From BAIKAL-G1 sp943370385 (lineage in GTDB: Bacteria > Cyanobacteriota > Cyanobacteriia > PCC-6307 > Cyanobiaceae), in assembly GCA_943370385.1 (NCBI GenBank), contig CALRQT020000001.1:240219-304218 (forward strand): 64,000 nucleotides of DNA. Reading direction: 5' to 3'. The notes under the pieces were generated by a model, which was not told the DNA's origin, made no database searches, and saw only the letters and a program-made list of their open reading frames with translations. Of this stretch, positions 50,751 through 58,729 are shown one piece after another. Numbering within the stretch: the first letter of the stretch is position 1; every line of letters starts with the position of its first letter. The translations under genes were made by a program, and so were the position numbers.

Positions 50751-50972
50751 TCATATAGCCACCCCCATAGCCACCACGACCTTCCAGCCCCCCACTGCCC
50801 TATCACAAGAGTTCTTCTGCCGCCTGAGCGAGAAGTAGCTCATTGACTGCCTGCTGGTGAAACGCCAACCCTCTGGCGAGCTGCTGTGGGGCGTGATTGT
50901 GGAAACGGAGGCGTATTTACAATCCAAACCTGCCTGTCACAGGCATCGCCGCCGCTGCCCCAGCATGGGATA
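50751..50972 (+). pseudogene. Second, degraded copy of the mpg 5' region at the right end of the element
   Basis: From an ATG at 50751 the frame reads MNFFANPHIATPIATTTFQ, then ALSQEFFCRLSEK and a TAG at about 50836. It goes on after the stop as DCLLVKRQPSGELLWGVIVE, TEAYLQSKPACHRHRRRCPS. This parallels the left mpg fragment (GCLLVKCQSSGALLWGVIVE, TEAYCQSEPACHGHRRRTPS) with clear divergence. Compared with the left copy, 49 bases are missing just before the junction (48 between two AGC triplets plus one T), which also breaks the frame. The N-terminal part differs from the chromosomal one, so it is not a simple duplication made on insertion. Confidence 0.72.
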
Positions 50973-51383
50973 CACCACTGCGTGAATGTGGTGACGGGCC
51001 AGGCGAATTGGGCCAATGGCGTGATGCTTCGGGCCCTGGCCTTGCCTGGCGAACCCGAGCGGATCGCGGCGGGGCCGGCCCTCCTGGCGCGCCGGTTTGG
51101 CCTGGATCGCCTTCAGGATGGGCTGCCGGTTACGCCGGCTTCGGAGCTGTGGTTGGCCCCCCGGCTGCCTGAGCTGGCAGCCCGTCTTCGGGCCGGCGGG
51201 CCGGCGCCTTGCAAGGGGGACGCCAGCCCCCTGGTTCGCTGCCGCCGCATCGGCCTCTCCCAGGGCCAGGACTTGCCCTGGCGTTGGTACCTGCGGGCCA
51301 GCCGCAGCGTCAGTCGCCGCGCACCAGGTGATCGCCGCCCTGGCCTGGATCGGGCCTGGCAGCCTCCGCTGCGCTTGGACTGA
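50969..51383 (+). pseudogene. mpg: DNA-3-methyladenine glycosylase, 3' fragment (interrupted mpg)
   Basis: In the frame GIHHCVNVVTGQANWANGVM the sequence goes on with LRALALPGEPERIAAGPALL, ARRFGLDRLQDGLPV, LWLAPRLPELAARLRAGG and a C-terminal PWRWYLRASRSVSRRAPGD, all typical of the second half of AAG glycosylases. No start codon or ribosome site suited to the fragment is seen. Joined to 46630-46946 it restores a normal gene. pyrB follows 130 bases later, and mpg next to pyrB is a known picocyanobacterial order, so this is the original chromosomal site. Confidence 0.85.
50973..50983 (+). repeat. Right junction repeat, attR candidate
   Basis: CACCACTGCGT, identical to 46936-46946. Directly after it the chromosomal mpg sequence resumes in frame with GIHHCV (GAATGTGGTGACGGG, NVVTG). 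Confidence 0.65.
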
Positions 51384-51513
51384 TCCAGGCCAGGACTGGG
51401 CCTCCAGGCCCTGAACCCCTAACCAGATCAGGGAGCTTGCTCGTTTCCCTTGACGCCCCGGGCCAGGATCCCCGCGGACCACTACCTTGAGGCATAACGG
51501 CAGCAACAGTGTC

Positions 51514-52536
51514 TTGAGCGGCTGGACCCATCGCCATGTGCTGGATCTGGCGGCCTTTTCCCTGGAGGATTACGCCCTGGTGCTGGAGCTGGCCCAGCGT
51601 TTTCGCGCCTTACCCGTGGCGGGAGCCCGCAAGCTGCCGGCCCTGCAGGGGCGCCTGGTGGCCACCCTGTTCTTTGAGCCCAGCACCCGCACCCGCAGCA
51701 GCTTCGAGCTGGCGGCTAAGCGCCTCTCGGCCGATGTCCAGAGTTTTTCGCCGGCGTCCAGCTCCCTGAGCAAGGGCGAGAGCCTGCTCGACACCGCCCG
51801 CACCTACGTGGCCATGGGGGCCGACCTGCTGGTGGTGCGCCACCGCTGCGCCGGGGTGCCCGCCAGCCTGGCCCAAGGCCTGGAGGCCAGCGGCGAGCGG
51901 GTGGCGGTGCTCAATGGTGGCGATGGCCTGCATAGCCACCCCAGCCAGGGCCTGCTCGATCTGTTCACCCTCGCCCGCCATTTCGCCCCCAGCGCCCCCA
52001 CGCCAGCGGCCCTGGCCGGGCGCCGGATCGTGATCGTGGGCGATGTGCTCCATTCCCGGGTGGCCCGCTCCAACCTCTGGGCCCTCAGCGCCTGCGGCGC
52101 CGAAGTGGTGCTGTGCGGGCCTGCCACCCTGCTGCCAGACGCCTTTGCCGACTTTGTAGCGGCGCCGCCACCAGGCCAGGGGCAGGATCCGGTGCCAGAA
52201 CGGGGCCCAATCACCATCTGCCGCGACCTCGACCAGGCCCTAGTCGGCGCCGACGCCGTGATGACCCTGCGCCTGCAAAAGGAACGCATGCATCAGAACC
52301 TGCTCACCAGCCTGGAGGCCTACCACCGCAGCTATGGCCTCACCCACGCACGCCTGCAGGGTTGTGGCGCCGGGGTGCCGGTGCTCCATCCTGGACCCGT
52401 GAACCGGGGGGTGGAACTGGCTGGTGCCCTGCTCGATGACGCCGATCGCTGCTTGGTGGAGGAGCAGGTGCGCAATGGCATCCCGATTCGGATGGCCCTG
52501 CTGTATCTGCTGGCCGCCGTAGGCCCAGCGGGTTAG
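51514..52536 (+). CDS. pyrB: Aspartate carbamoyltransferase, catalytic subunit
   Basis: PyrB makes carbamoyl-aspartate in pyrimidine synthesis. The 340-residue protein has the carbamoyl-phosphate loop FFEPSTRTRSSFELAAKRLS, the SKGES segment, GDGLHSHPSQGLLDLF and the late HPGPVNRGVEL. A TTG start at 51514 gives MSGWTHRHVLDL as in Synechococcus; a TTG nine codons upstream is the alternative. A proline-rich insert near residue 228 (PPPGQGQDPVPERGP) is unusual in length. The product is not fused to a regulatory or dihydroorotase domain. Confidence 0.95.
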   Translation: MSGWTHRHVLDLAAFSLEDYALVLELAQRFRALPVAGARKLPALQGRLVATLFFEPSTRTRSSFELAAKRLSADVQSFSPASSSLSKGESLLDTARTYVAMGADLLVVRHRCAGVPASLAQGLEASGERVAVLNGGDGLHSHPSQGLLDLFTLARHFAPSAPTPAALAGRRIVIVGDVLHSRVARSNLWALSACGAEVVLCGPATLLPDAFADFVAAPPPGQGQDPVPERGPITICRDLDQALVGADAVMTLRLQKERMHQNLLTSLEAYHRSYGLTHARLQGCGAGVPVLHPGPVNRGVELAGALLDDADRCLVEEQVRNGIPIRMALLYLLAAVGPAG

Positions 52537-52720
52537 GGAGGGGCAGGGACCCGGCCTTGGAGCCGCTCTGGGCCCCTCGGCGATCGATGGATCAAAAGGG
52601 AGGCAGGGAGAAAGGCACCCTTGGTGATCCCCATCACCCGGCCCGGGCCCTGCCGACCCTTGTCTACACCATTTCTGGCGTCCTGGGCGGACTTGACCCC
52701 CACCCATAGGGGATTCCAAT

Positions 52721-52747
52721 AAAAAAGCCCAGGCATGGGGCCTGGGC
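52721..52747 (-). terminator. Terminator of the 66-aa conserved gene
   Basis: GCCCAGGC (52727-52734) pairs with GCCTGGGC (52740-52747) around a 5-base loop, with six T on the minus strand. It lies about 90 bases past the stop of the minus-strand gene at 52837-53037. The rest of the 52537-52836 spacer shows nothing else. Confidence 0.85.
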
Positions 52748-52836
52748 CGGGGGATGGGGACAAGCAGCAGCCAAGCGGGTGGACTGGATTTATGCAAGCC
52801 GCAGAAAAAGTCCTTGTTGTCAAGGGAGCAGGGGGC

Positions 52837-53037
52837 TCAGGAGTCGCTGTCCTTGCTCTTGCGGGAGCCCTTGCCTTCCAGCAGCTCGAGCAGGGCCTCC
52901 ATCTGGGCCATCACCCCGCGTACCTCGCCGGCTTCCGGCAGCAGGCCGTCATCCATGACCCCCTGGTGCATTTCGCGCAGTTCCTGACGGATATAGCGAA
53001 GGTGACTAACGACTTGTTCGCGTTTGGACTGCGACAT
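52837..53037 (-). CDS. Conserved hypothetical protein (66 aa)
   Basis: A small, highly charged helical protein: SQSKREQVVSHLRYIRQELR, EMHQGVMDDGLLPEAGEVRG and MAQMEALLELLEGKGSRKSK. It has no membrane segment. The helices could form a coiled coil or bind a partner, but no family function is known to me. A strong terminator follows, and a PCP_red gene lies 65 bases upstream on the same strand. Confidence 0.65.
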   Translation of the reverse strand: MSQSKREQVVSHLRYIRQELREMHQGVMDDGLLPEAGEVRGVMAQMEALLELLEGKGSRKSKDSDS

Positions 53038-53102
53038 TGACAGACAGGGGGATCCGTCCTCCCTTTTACCCCATCGCCGGCCGGCGGGACCTGGGATTCA
53101 GC

Positions 53103-53264
53103 CTATTTCTGGCCAAACTGGGCCTTGGCCTCTTCAAAAAACTGTAGATCGACACGGTCCAGGCCCGCATCAGCCGCGAGGCTTTCGATGCGCCGGCGCA
53201 CGGCAGGGCGCACGAAAAAAGGAATGTCCTTCAATTTCGCCTCCGCATCGGCGTTCCAGTTCAT
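53103..53264 (-). CDS. Free-standing PCP_red domain protein (53 aa)
   Basis: The product starts MNWNADAEAKLKDIPFFVRP and continues AVRRRIESLAADAGLDRVDL, then FFEEAKAQFGQK. That is the PCP_red domain (about 45 residues) normally found at the C-terminus of ChlB/BchB of the dark-operative protochlorophyllide reductase: an acidic W-x-A-E-A-x-x-x-L start, the IP-FVR-x-x-R-R-x-IE core and an A-G-x-x-x-V-D helix. In cyanobacteria it also occurs alone or in tandem, role unknown. It may bind a tetrapyrrole-related partner; that is inference. Confidence 0.75.
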   Translation of the reverse strand: MNWNADAEAKLKDIPFFVRPAVRRRIESLAADAGLDRVDLQFFEEAKAQFGQK

Positions 53265-53660
53265 GGCCCAGCCTCCGGGAATGCAGCACGGCTGAAGGAG
53301 ATTAGGGGAAGGGCTGACCAGCCCCGCCGCCGGCCATCCCAGGCCACCCCAGGATCGCGAGCGGGATCAGCAGTGGTGGAGCGCGGGCCGGTTCAGGGCC
53401 CTGGTGGGGCCAGCCTCGTCTTCCGGCGCGGAACGGCCGGGGGGAGGCCTGGGGGGAGGAACTGAGCGGGCTGCCAGAGGGGAGTCCCGTGCCCAATCAC
53501 CAGGGTCTGGGCCCCTGGGCCACTGGGGGCCTGGGCTAGATGGGATGGGGACGGTTGTGCATGTTGGAATCCTGGGCTCATTCCGTGCTTTTGGCGACTA
53601 ATTACTAGGCGAAGTCGTTCGCCATGCCTTAGGATATTTCTATTAAGTAATCGACATTCA
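53265..53660. other. 396-base spacer, no gene seen
   Basis: The left two thirds are GC-rich with only short shadow frames. The last 60 bases turn A/T-rich (AATTACTAGGCG, TATTTCTATTAAGTAATCG), which probably includes the promoter of the gene at 53661; TTAGGATAT and TATTAAGT are possible -10 elements, but no matching -35 box is certain. Confidence 0.4.
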
Positions 53661-54233
53661 ATGGCTAATCAGTCCAAATCGCATAAGTATGGTTTGGCCA
53701 AGCGCTTTGAGCTGTTGCTCGAAAAGTTGATGTGGCGGTTCAGGCTTGTCGCCATGCTGCCGGTGGTGATGAGCTTGGTGAGCACCCTGGTGACCTTTAT
53801 TTTAGGCACCAAAAGTATTGCCCGCTCCTTGATGGCCCTGCAAGCTCCTGAGGCCATCGGCGCCCATAACCACGACTTGGAGGCGGAGTTGCTTGCCGGC
53901 ATTGTTTCCGGCATTGATCTCTATTTGATCGGTATCGCCCTGTTGATTTTTGGCTATGGTATTTACGAGCTGCTCGTATCCACGATTGATGCTGCCCGCG
54001 AGACTGATGGCGGCGCCTCCAATGGGCTTCTCGATATTCGCGATTTGGATCAGCTCAAAGAGAAGCTGGTCAAAGTGCTTGTGGTTGCCTTGATCGTAAC
54101 GGCCTTTAAATATATGTTGACCCTCAAGGTTGACGATGGCCAGTCCCTGCTCCTGTTTTGCACCAGCGTTTTGCTACTTGCCTTGAGCGGTTTCCTGATT
54201 ACGGGCCACCGCCCCAATAAGGACCATTCCTAA
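53661..54233 (+). CDS. YqhA / UPF0114 family membrane protein
   Basis: The 190-residue protein matches UPF0114 (YqhA): an initial amphipathic stretch FELLLEKLMWRFRLVAMLPV, then about four membrane helices, DLYLIGIALLIFGYGIYELL being the most characteristic segment, and VVALIVTAFKYMLTLKVDDG. The function of the family is unknown. It is less GC-rich than the neighbouring genes (wobble T and A are common, for example ATTTTTGGCTATGG). It is convergent with another membrane-protein gene of similar composition. Confidence 0.82.
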   Translation: MANQSKSHKYGLAKRFELLLEKLMWRFRLVAMLPVVMSLVSTLVTFILGTKSIARSLMALQAPEAIGAHNHDLEAELLAGIVSGIDLYLIGIALLIFGYGIYELLVSTIDAARETDGGASNGLLDIRDLDQLKEKLVKVLVVALIVTAFKYMLTLKVDDGQSLLLFCTSVLLLALSGFLITGHRPNKDHS

Positions 54234-54296
54234 GGGGTTCAGTTTTTGCGCCCCCAGGCGTAGGGCTTGACCTGGCGCCAGCAGCCCTGTTAGCAG

Positions 54297-55016
54297 TTAG
54301 CCGGGCTCATTCTTAAGGGCTAGTTGATACATGTAATAGCCAAAAGCGCACAACAGCACGCATCCGATAAAGCTGCTCGCAAGTTCATTGAAGTATGACA
54401 GAAGCGCGGCCAAATAGTATCCACCTTGGCTCTTCTTGAGCCATTCGACAAGGAAATCTACTCCGTAACTGGCGGCGGCCCAAAGTAGCAGGACGAGCAA
54501 ATCATAGCCGAAAGCATTCCAGCCATTCACCATTGAAAGCTGTGAGCTTCGCCGCATTGAATCTAGCGGTCCCGCCTCCTGGGATGCGGCTATGTAGGGA
54601 ACATAAAAATAACGCTTAATAGCAATAATACCTGGAACTATGAATAGCAGTAATCCTATTGCTATTATGGTGCCTGCGACGACTGATGAAGCAAAAACCC
54701 TCCAGAGCCTTTGCCCAAGCCGCTCGCTTGCAGGCCGCCCCTCGGCAAGGTTCACTATCACTACAGTGAGAAGAGCGCCGGCGATAAGCTGGGTAAAGCT
54801 AAGCCGAAATTCAACGCCATCATTATTCCGGTATATTGAGTTTAGGACAACGATTAAATCACTCCAGCCAAATGTTAGTGCAAAGGGCTTGAACCAGGAT
54901 GTTCCTATCTGCCATGTCCAGGGCCACGCACGGTCGTTGGGCACGCGCTTCCCTAGTAAGTCGTTGCTGGTTCTGCTGAGGACTTCCCAGGCAGAGGGGC
55001 TGTTTACCGTTGGCAT
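54297..55016 (-). CDS. Polytopic membrane protein, resembling UPF0259/YciC-type families
   Basis: The 239-residue protein has five or six membrane helices, among them FTQLIAGALLTVVIVNLAEG, VFASSVVAGTIIAIGLLLFI and the following VPGIIAIKRYFYVPYIAA, then YDLLVLLLWAAASYGVDFLV. The L-x-x-P-G-I-x-x-x-x-R-Y-x-F/Y-x-P motif is that of YciC/UPF0259 and related glycerophosphodiesterase membrane domains. No catalytic domain is attached. Composition is less GC-rich than the chromosome, like the gene at 53661, so both may be later acquisitions. Confidence 0.65.
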   Translation of the reverse strand: MPTVNSPSAWEVLSRTSNDLLGKRVPNDRAWPWTWQIGTSWFKPFALTFGWSDLIVVLNSIYRNNDGVEFRLSFTQLIAGALLTVVIVNLAEGRPASERLGQRLWRVFASSVVAGTIIAIGLLLFIVPGIIAIKRYFYVPYIAASQEAGPLDSMRRSSQLSMVNGWNAFGYDLLVLLLWAAASYGVDFLVEWLKKSQGGYYLAALLSYFNELASSFIGCVLLCAFGYYMYQLALKNEPG

Positions 55017-55279
55017 TGAGTGGTCGTGGCTTGGATTGATTTATAGCATTCTCTCTAGGCGTTCGGGTGGCTAACAGGAGTTAACTGCAAGCACCTAGTG
55101 ATGGGGAGGCCCTTAATTCCTGTTTCTGTGGCTCTACCTGGAGAGAGTTGCCAGATGAGTGAGCATCTGATCACCCAGCCCTGACATCACCAGCCCTAAT
55201 CCCGCCGCCCCATCACTTCAGCTAGCCGGGGGCGGGGATGCCGGCCTGCTTCCTGATGGTCTTAATTAGCCGATTGCGA

Positions 55280-55352
55280 TGGAGAATAGGGGATTCGAAC
55301 CCCTGACCTCTGCGGTGCGATCGCAGCGCTCTACCAACTGAGCTAACTCCCC
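55280..55352 (-). tRNA. tRNA-Ala (anticodon CGC)
   Basis: Read on the minus strand: acceptor GGGGAGT/ATTCTCC, D-arm GCTC...GAGC, anticodon stem CTGCG/CGCAG around ATCGCAC, T-arm AGGGG/CCCCT with loop TTCGAAT, discriminator A. CCA is not encoded. The gene stands alone. Confidence 0.95.
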
Positions 55353-55549
55353 AATCCCGGAGGGATGGCCTCCGCTGCGATGACGCTATCAGTTCTGGCC
55401 CGCCTTGGCAGCCGGTTGACGATGGCGCTGGGGGGGCTGGCCCGGACTAGGGCAATCGGTGATTAGCTGTGAGGATCTGCAGACGGGGGCGGCGTGCAGC
55501 ATCGACAATGGAAGCGTCCCCATCCGGCCCAGTCGTGAACGAGTCCCCC

Positions 55550-55765
55550 ATGGCAGCGCCCAGAGCGATCACCCCCGAGCTGCTGGATGGCTTCGACGAG
55601 GCGTCGATCGCTGAGCTGGCCCAACGCCTCGACGACGACGATTACCCCACCGCCTTTGAGGGCCTGAGTGACTGGCACCTGATGCGGGCCCTGGCCATCC
55701 ACCGCCCCGACCTGGCCAGGCCCTATGTGCATCTGGTGGATCAGGAACCCTTCGATGAGGACTAG
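55550..55765 (+). CDS. DUF2555 family protein
   Basis: The 71-residue soluble protein matches DUF2555 of cyanobacteria: ITPELLDGFDEASIAELAQR, LDDDDYPTAFEGLSDWHLMR and ALAIHRPDLARPYVHLVDQE. It is acidic and mostly helical. The function is unknown. A longer start at 55508 is possible. The stop is 3 bases before coaBC, so the two are almost certainly co-transcribed. Confidence 0.82.
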   Translation: MAAPRAITPELLDGFDEASIAELAQRLDDDDYPTAFEGLSDWHLMRALAIHRPDLARPYVHLVDQEPFDED

Positions 55766-55768
55766 TTG

Positions 55769-57040
55769 ATGGGGACTAGCGACCGGGGCCCCGATCAGGC
55801 CGTCGTGCCCGATCCCCTGGCGGGCCGGCGCATCCTGGTGGCAATCAGCGGCAGCATTGCGGCGGTCAAGGTGCCCCTGGTGGTGAGCGCCCTGGTCCAG
55901 CGGGGCGCCCAGGTGCGCTGCGTGCTCACCCCCAGTGCCGCCCAGCTGGTCAGTGCCCCGGCCCTGGCCAGCCTCAGCCGGGCCCCGGTGGCCCTCGATG
56001 GCGACCAGTGGACCCACCGGGAGCCCAGGCCCCTCCATATCGAGCTGGCCGAATGGGCCGAGCTGGTCTTGCTGGCGCCCCTCAGTGCCACCAGCCTGGC
56101 CCGCTGGGTCCATGGCCTCGGCGACAGCCTGCTGGCCTCGGTGTTGCTGGCGACCGAGGCGCCGGTGTTGGCGGCCCCGGCCATGAACACGGCCATGTGG
56201 CAATCCCCCGGGGTAGCCCGCAATTGGCAGGCCCTGCAGGCCTTTGAAAGGGTGTTACCCCTCGGCCCGAGTGCCGGCCTGCTGGCCTGCGATCGCCAGG
56301 GGGCCGGCCGCATGGCCGAACCCGCCGCCCTGCTCCTGGCCCTGGAGTCCCTCGCCCTTTGGGGTTGGCGCCGCGATTGGGCCGGCCAGCACCTGCTGGT
56401 CACGGCCGGCCCCACCCGCGAATGGCTCGATCCGGCCCGCTGCCTCACGAACCCCAGCACGGGGCGCATGGGCGTGCTGCTGGCCCAGGCCGCCCGGCTG
56501 CGCGGGGCCACGGTCGATCTCATCCATGGGCCCCTGGCCGTGGATCCCGCCTGGCTGGAGGGTCTGCGCTGCCATCCGATCAGCACCGGAGCCGAGCTGA
56601 AGCAGCGGCTGTGCGCACTCCAACCGCAGGCCACGGCCATTGCCATGGCGGCGGCCGTGGCCGATCACCGGCCCGCCCGGCCCCAAGCCGGCAAGCTCGA
56701 GAAGTCAGCCCTGGCCGAGGCCATGGCGGCCGGCTGGCAGGAGGTTCCCGATCTTCTGCAGCACCTGGTGGCCCATCGGCCTGAGGGCCAAAGGATCCTC
56801 GGTTTTGCCGCCCAGTCGGGCGATGGGCTCCAGCAGGCCAGGCTCAAGTTCGCCAGCAAGGGCTGCGATCTGCTGTTTGCCAATCCGATTGATGTCCCCG
56901 GAGCCGGTTTCGGAGCATCCACCAACCGGGGCTGGTTGCTGGGGCCGGGGGACCGCTGCCAAACCATCGCCCCGGCTAGCAAGTTGGCGATCGCCCACCA
57001 GCTGCTGACGGCCCTGCTTGCCCTAGGCCCAACGGCCTAG
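55769..57040 (+). CDS. coaBC: Bifunctional phosphopantothenoylcysteine decarboxylase / phosphopantothenate-cysteine ligase
   Basis: CoaBC carries out two steps of coenzyme A synthesis. The 423-residue protein has an N-terminal flavodoxin-like CoaC half (RILVAISGSIAAVKVPLVVS, PLHIELAEWAELVLLAPLSA with the active-site His, APAMNTAMW and GLLACDRQGAGRMAEP with the active-site Cys), and a C-terminal CoaB half (LLVTAGPTREWLDPARCLTN, AMAAAVADHRPA, ILGFAAQSGDG). The length is normal. ATG 55769 is used; a TTG directly before it is also in frame. Confidence 0.94.
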   Translation: MGTSDRGPDQAVVPDPLAGRRILVAISGSIAAVKVPLVVSALVQRGAQVRCVLTPSAAQLVSAPALASLSRAPVALDGDQWTHREPRPLHIELAEWAELVLLAPLSATSLARWVHGLGDSLLASVLLATEAPVLAAPAMNTAMWQSPGVARNWQALQAFERVLPLGPSAGLLACDRQGAGRMAEPAALLLALESLALWGWRRDWAGQHLLVTAGPTREWLDPARCLTNPSTGRMGVLLAQAARLRGATVDLIHGPLAVDPAWLEGLRCHPISTGAELKQRLCALQPQATAIAMAAAVADHRPARPQAGKLEKSALAEAMAAGWQEVPDLLQHLVAHRPEGQRILGFAAQSGDGLQQARLKFASKGCDLLFANPIDVPGAGFGASTNRGWLLGPGDRCQTIAPASKLAIAHQLLTALLALGPTA

Positions 57041-57102
57041 CGCGACCCAAGGCAAGGGCCGGCCGTCCCACCCTTCACTTGGAATCGTTTACTTGGAACC
57101 GT

Positions 57103-57489
57103 TCACTTGGAGTCGGCCCCGTCCCCAGCAATCACGGGGTCGGCGCCACCGGCTTCGGGGTCCGGGCCTAGGGGCAGCTCCTGGTCGTCCCGTTCGAGCA
57201 TGTCGAGGAAGGTGCGCAGCTGCAGGCGGGGGATGTAGGGCCAGCCACCACTGGTCTCCATCGCCTGCAGCAGCGTGAAGAACTGATGGCGATCGGCGGG
57301 GAGGCTGGTGCGGAAGGGACCGTCCTGGATGCGGCGGTGCAGGGCCTCGATCTGGCGCAACAGGGTCAGCAGTGGGGCCGGCTGACCCTCCAGGTCGGCG
57401 GCGATGGCATCCACTTCGGCGAGCAGGGCTTGGAGCCGGGCCTCCCAGGCGCTGGGTTCCGGGTTGTCGTGGGGACTGGCGTCGCGCAT
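57103..57489 (-). CDS. Conserved hypothetical protein (128 aa)
   Basis: A helical soluble protein. The middle, LLRQIEALHRRIQDGPFRTS and LPADRHQFFTLLQAMETSGG, followed by WPYIPRLQLRTFLDMLERDD, looks conserved; the ends are acidic and variable. I know no function. It is convergent with coaBC and divergent from psbO, whose start lies 141 bases away. Confidence 0.65.
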   Translation of the reverse strand: MRDASPHDNPEPSAWEARLQALLAEVDAIAADLEGQPAPLLTLLRQIEALHRRIQDGPFRTSLPADRHQFFTLLQAMETSGGWPYIPRLQLRTFLDMLERDDQELPLGPDPEAGGADPVIAGDGADSK

Positions 57490-57630
57490 GGAGCCTGGGG
57501 ATGGCGCTCCCGCCTACAGGTTGTTGAGAGCCGCGCAATGGTACGCGGAATCAGGGATTAGCACCGGTACTATCGCGCTTGGGTCAACCCCAAAACACGA
57601 GGTTTTTCCCTGCCTGAACGGCTTCCCACC

Positions 57631-58449
57631 ATGCGTTTCCGTCCCCTGCTGGCCCTCGTGCTGGCGCTCTGCCTCACCCTGGTCACCGCGTGCGGCGGCG
57701 GCGCCAAGGCTGTGGATCGGGCCAATCTCACCTACGCAGACATCCACAACACCGGTCTGGCCAACGACTGCCCGACCCTCCCCGATTCCGCCCGGGGCAC
57801 CATCCCCCTGGACGCCTCGGCCAAGTACCAGCTGCGCGAAATTTGCCTGCACCCCACCGAGGTGTTCGTGAAGGGCGAGCCGACCAATAAGCGCCAAGAA
57901 GCCCAGTTCGTCGCGGGCAAGATCCTGACCCGCTACACCTCGAGCCTCGATCAGGTCTATGGAGACCTGCGCGTGGATGCCGGCAAGCTCTCCTTCAAGG
58001 AGCTCGGTGGCATCGACTTCCAGCCCGTCACCGTGCTGCTGCCCGGTGGTGAGGAGGTGCCCTTCACCTTCTCCAGCAAGGAACTCCTGGCCACGGCCGA
58101 TGGTGCTTCGATCAGCACCAACACCGATTTCGATGGCAGCTATCGGGCTCCCAGCTACCGCACCAGCAACTTCCTTGATCCCAAGGGCCGGGGCCTGACC
58201 ACCGGCTACAGCAGCGCCGTGGGCCTGGTGCCCGCCGGCGATGACGAGGAGCTCGTCAAGGAGAACGTCAAGCGCTATGTCGATGGCACCGGCACCATGA
58301 ACCTGTCGATCACCAAGGTCGACGCAGCGACTGGCGAATTCGCCGGCGTGTTCACGGCGATCCAGCCCTCCGACACGGACATGGGCAGCAAGCCTGTGGT
58401 CGACGTCAAGATCACCGGCCAGCTCTACGGCCGTCTCGAAAAGGCCTGA
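57631..58449 (+). CDS. psbO: Photosystem II manganese-stabilizing protein PsbO
   Basis: PsbO is the lumenal extrinsic subunit that stabilises the Mn4CaO5 cluster. The 272-residue precursor has a signal peptide (LLALVLALCLTLVTAC) that ends at a possible lipobox Cys, as in other cyanobacterial PsbO. Characteristic stretches are LTYADIHNTGLANDCP, the Cys pair partner EICLHPTEVFVKGEP, the GGIDFQPVTVLLPGGEEVPF segment and FLDPKGRGLTTGYSSAVGLV. A strong terminator follows. The neighbours sat, ftsH and psbA make a PSII/stress cluster. Confidence 0.97.
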   Translation: MRFRPLLALVLALCLTLVTACGGGAKAVDRANLTYADIHNTGLANDCPTLPDSARGTIPLDASAKYQLREICLHPTEVFVKGEPTNKRQEAQFVAGKILTRYTSSLDQVYGDLRVDAGKLSFKELGGIDFQPVTVLLPGGEEVPFTFSSKELLATADGASISTNTDFDGSYRAPSYRTSNFLDPKGRGLTTGYSSAVGLVPAGDDEELVKENVKRYVDGTGTMNLSITKVDAATGEFAGVFTAIQPSDTDMGSKPVVDVKITGQLYGRLEKA

Positions 58450-58581
58450 TTCGCACGGGCTGCCAACCCCTCGCCCCCGGCACTCCAGCCAGGGGCCTGG
58501 GGGTCCCAGCCCCAATCGCAGCCACCAGCTCTCCAGCCTGGGCGGCTTGAGCCAGCGGGATCGCCGATCCCAACCATCCCC

Positions 58582-58604
58582 GGGGGCCTAAGGCCCCCTT
58601 TTTT
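58582..58604 (+). terminator. Terminator after psbO
   Basis: GGGGGCC (58582-58588) pairs with GGCCCCC (58592-58598) around TAA, followed by six T (58599-58604). It separates psbO from sat. Confidence 0.92.
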
Positions 58605-58729
58605 GATGGCCGTCTGCCCCTGGCCCCAAGCCCCGTAGCGGGGGCCTGTCGTCTACTGATCCGGGGTAGCCAAGGGCCCGCTGCGGACGCTCTGGGAGAA
58701 TCCCCCCCTAGCTGCCTTCAGCCGAGCCG

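Larger units (their letters stand above)
46936..50983 (+). mobile_element. Integrative element inserted in mpg (about 4 kb)
   Basis: The element separates the 5' and 3' parts of mpg and is bounded by the 11-bp direct repeat CACCACTGCGT (46936-46946 and 50973-50983). It encodes a tyrosine integrase at its left end, an HUH-type Rep candidate, two ribbon-helix-helix-like proteins, a frameshifted RAYT transposase and a minus-strand double-glycine leader peptide, and ends with a second, broken copy of the mpg 5' region. The interior is visibly less GC-rich than the chromosome. The content recalls small integrative or satellite elements of picocyanobacteria; the known ones mostly use tRNA genes. 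Mobility today is unknown. Confidence 0.8.

Noticed and set aside
46936..50983. The junction repeat as a transposase-type target-site duplication.
   Set aside because: The 11 bp are part of a longer imperfect match (22 bases, three differences), as expected for att sites of a tyrosine recombinase; no terminal inverted repeats were seen.
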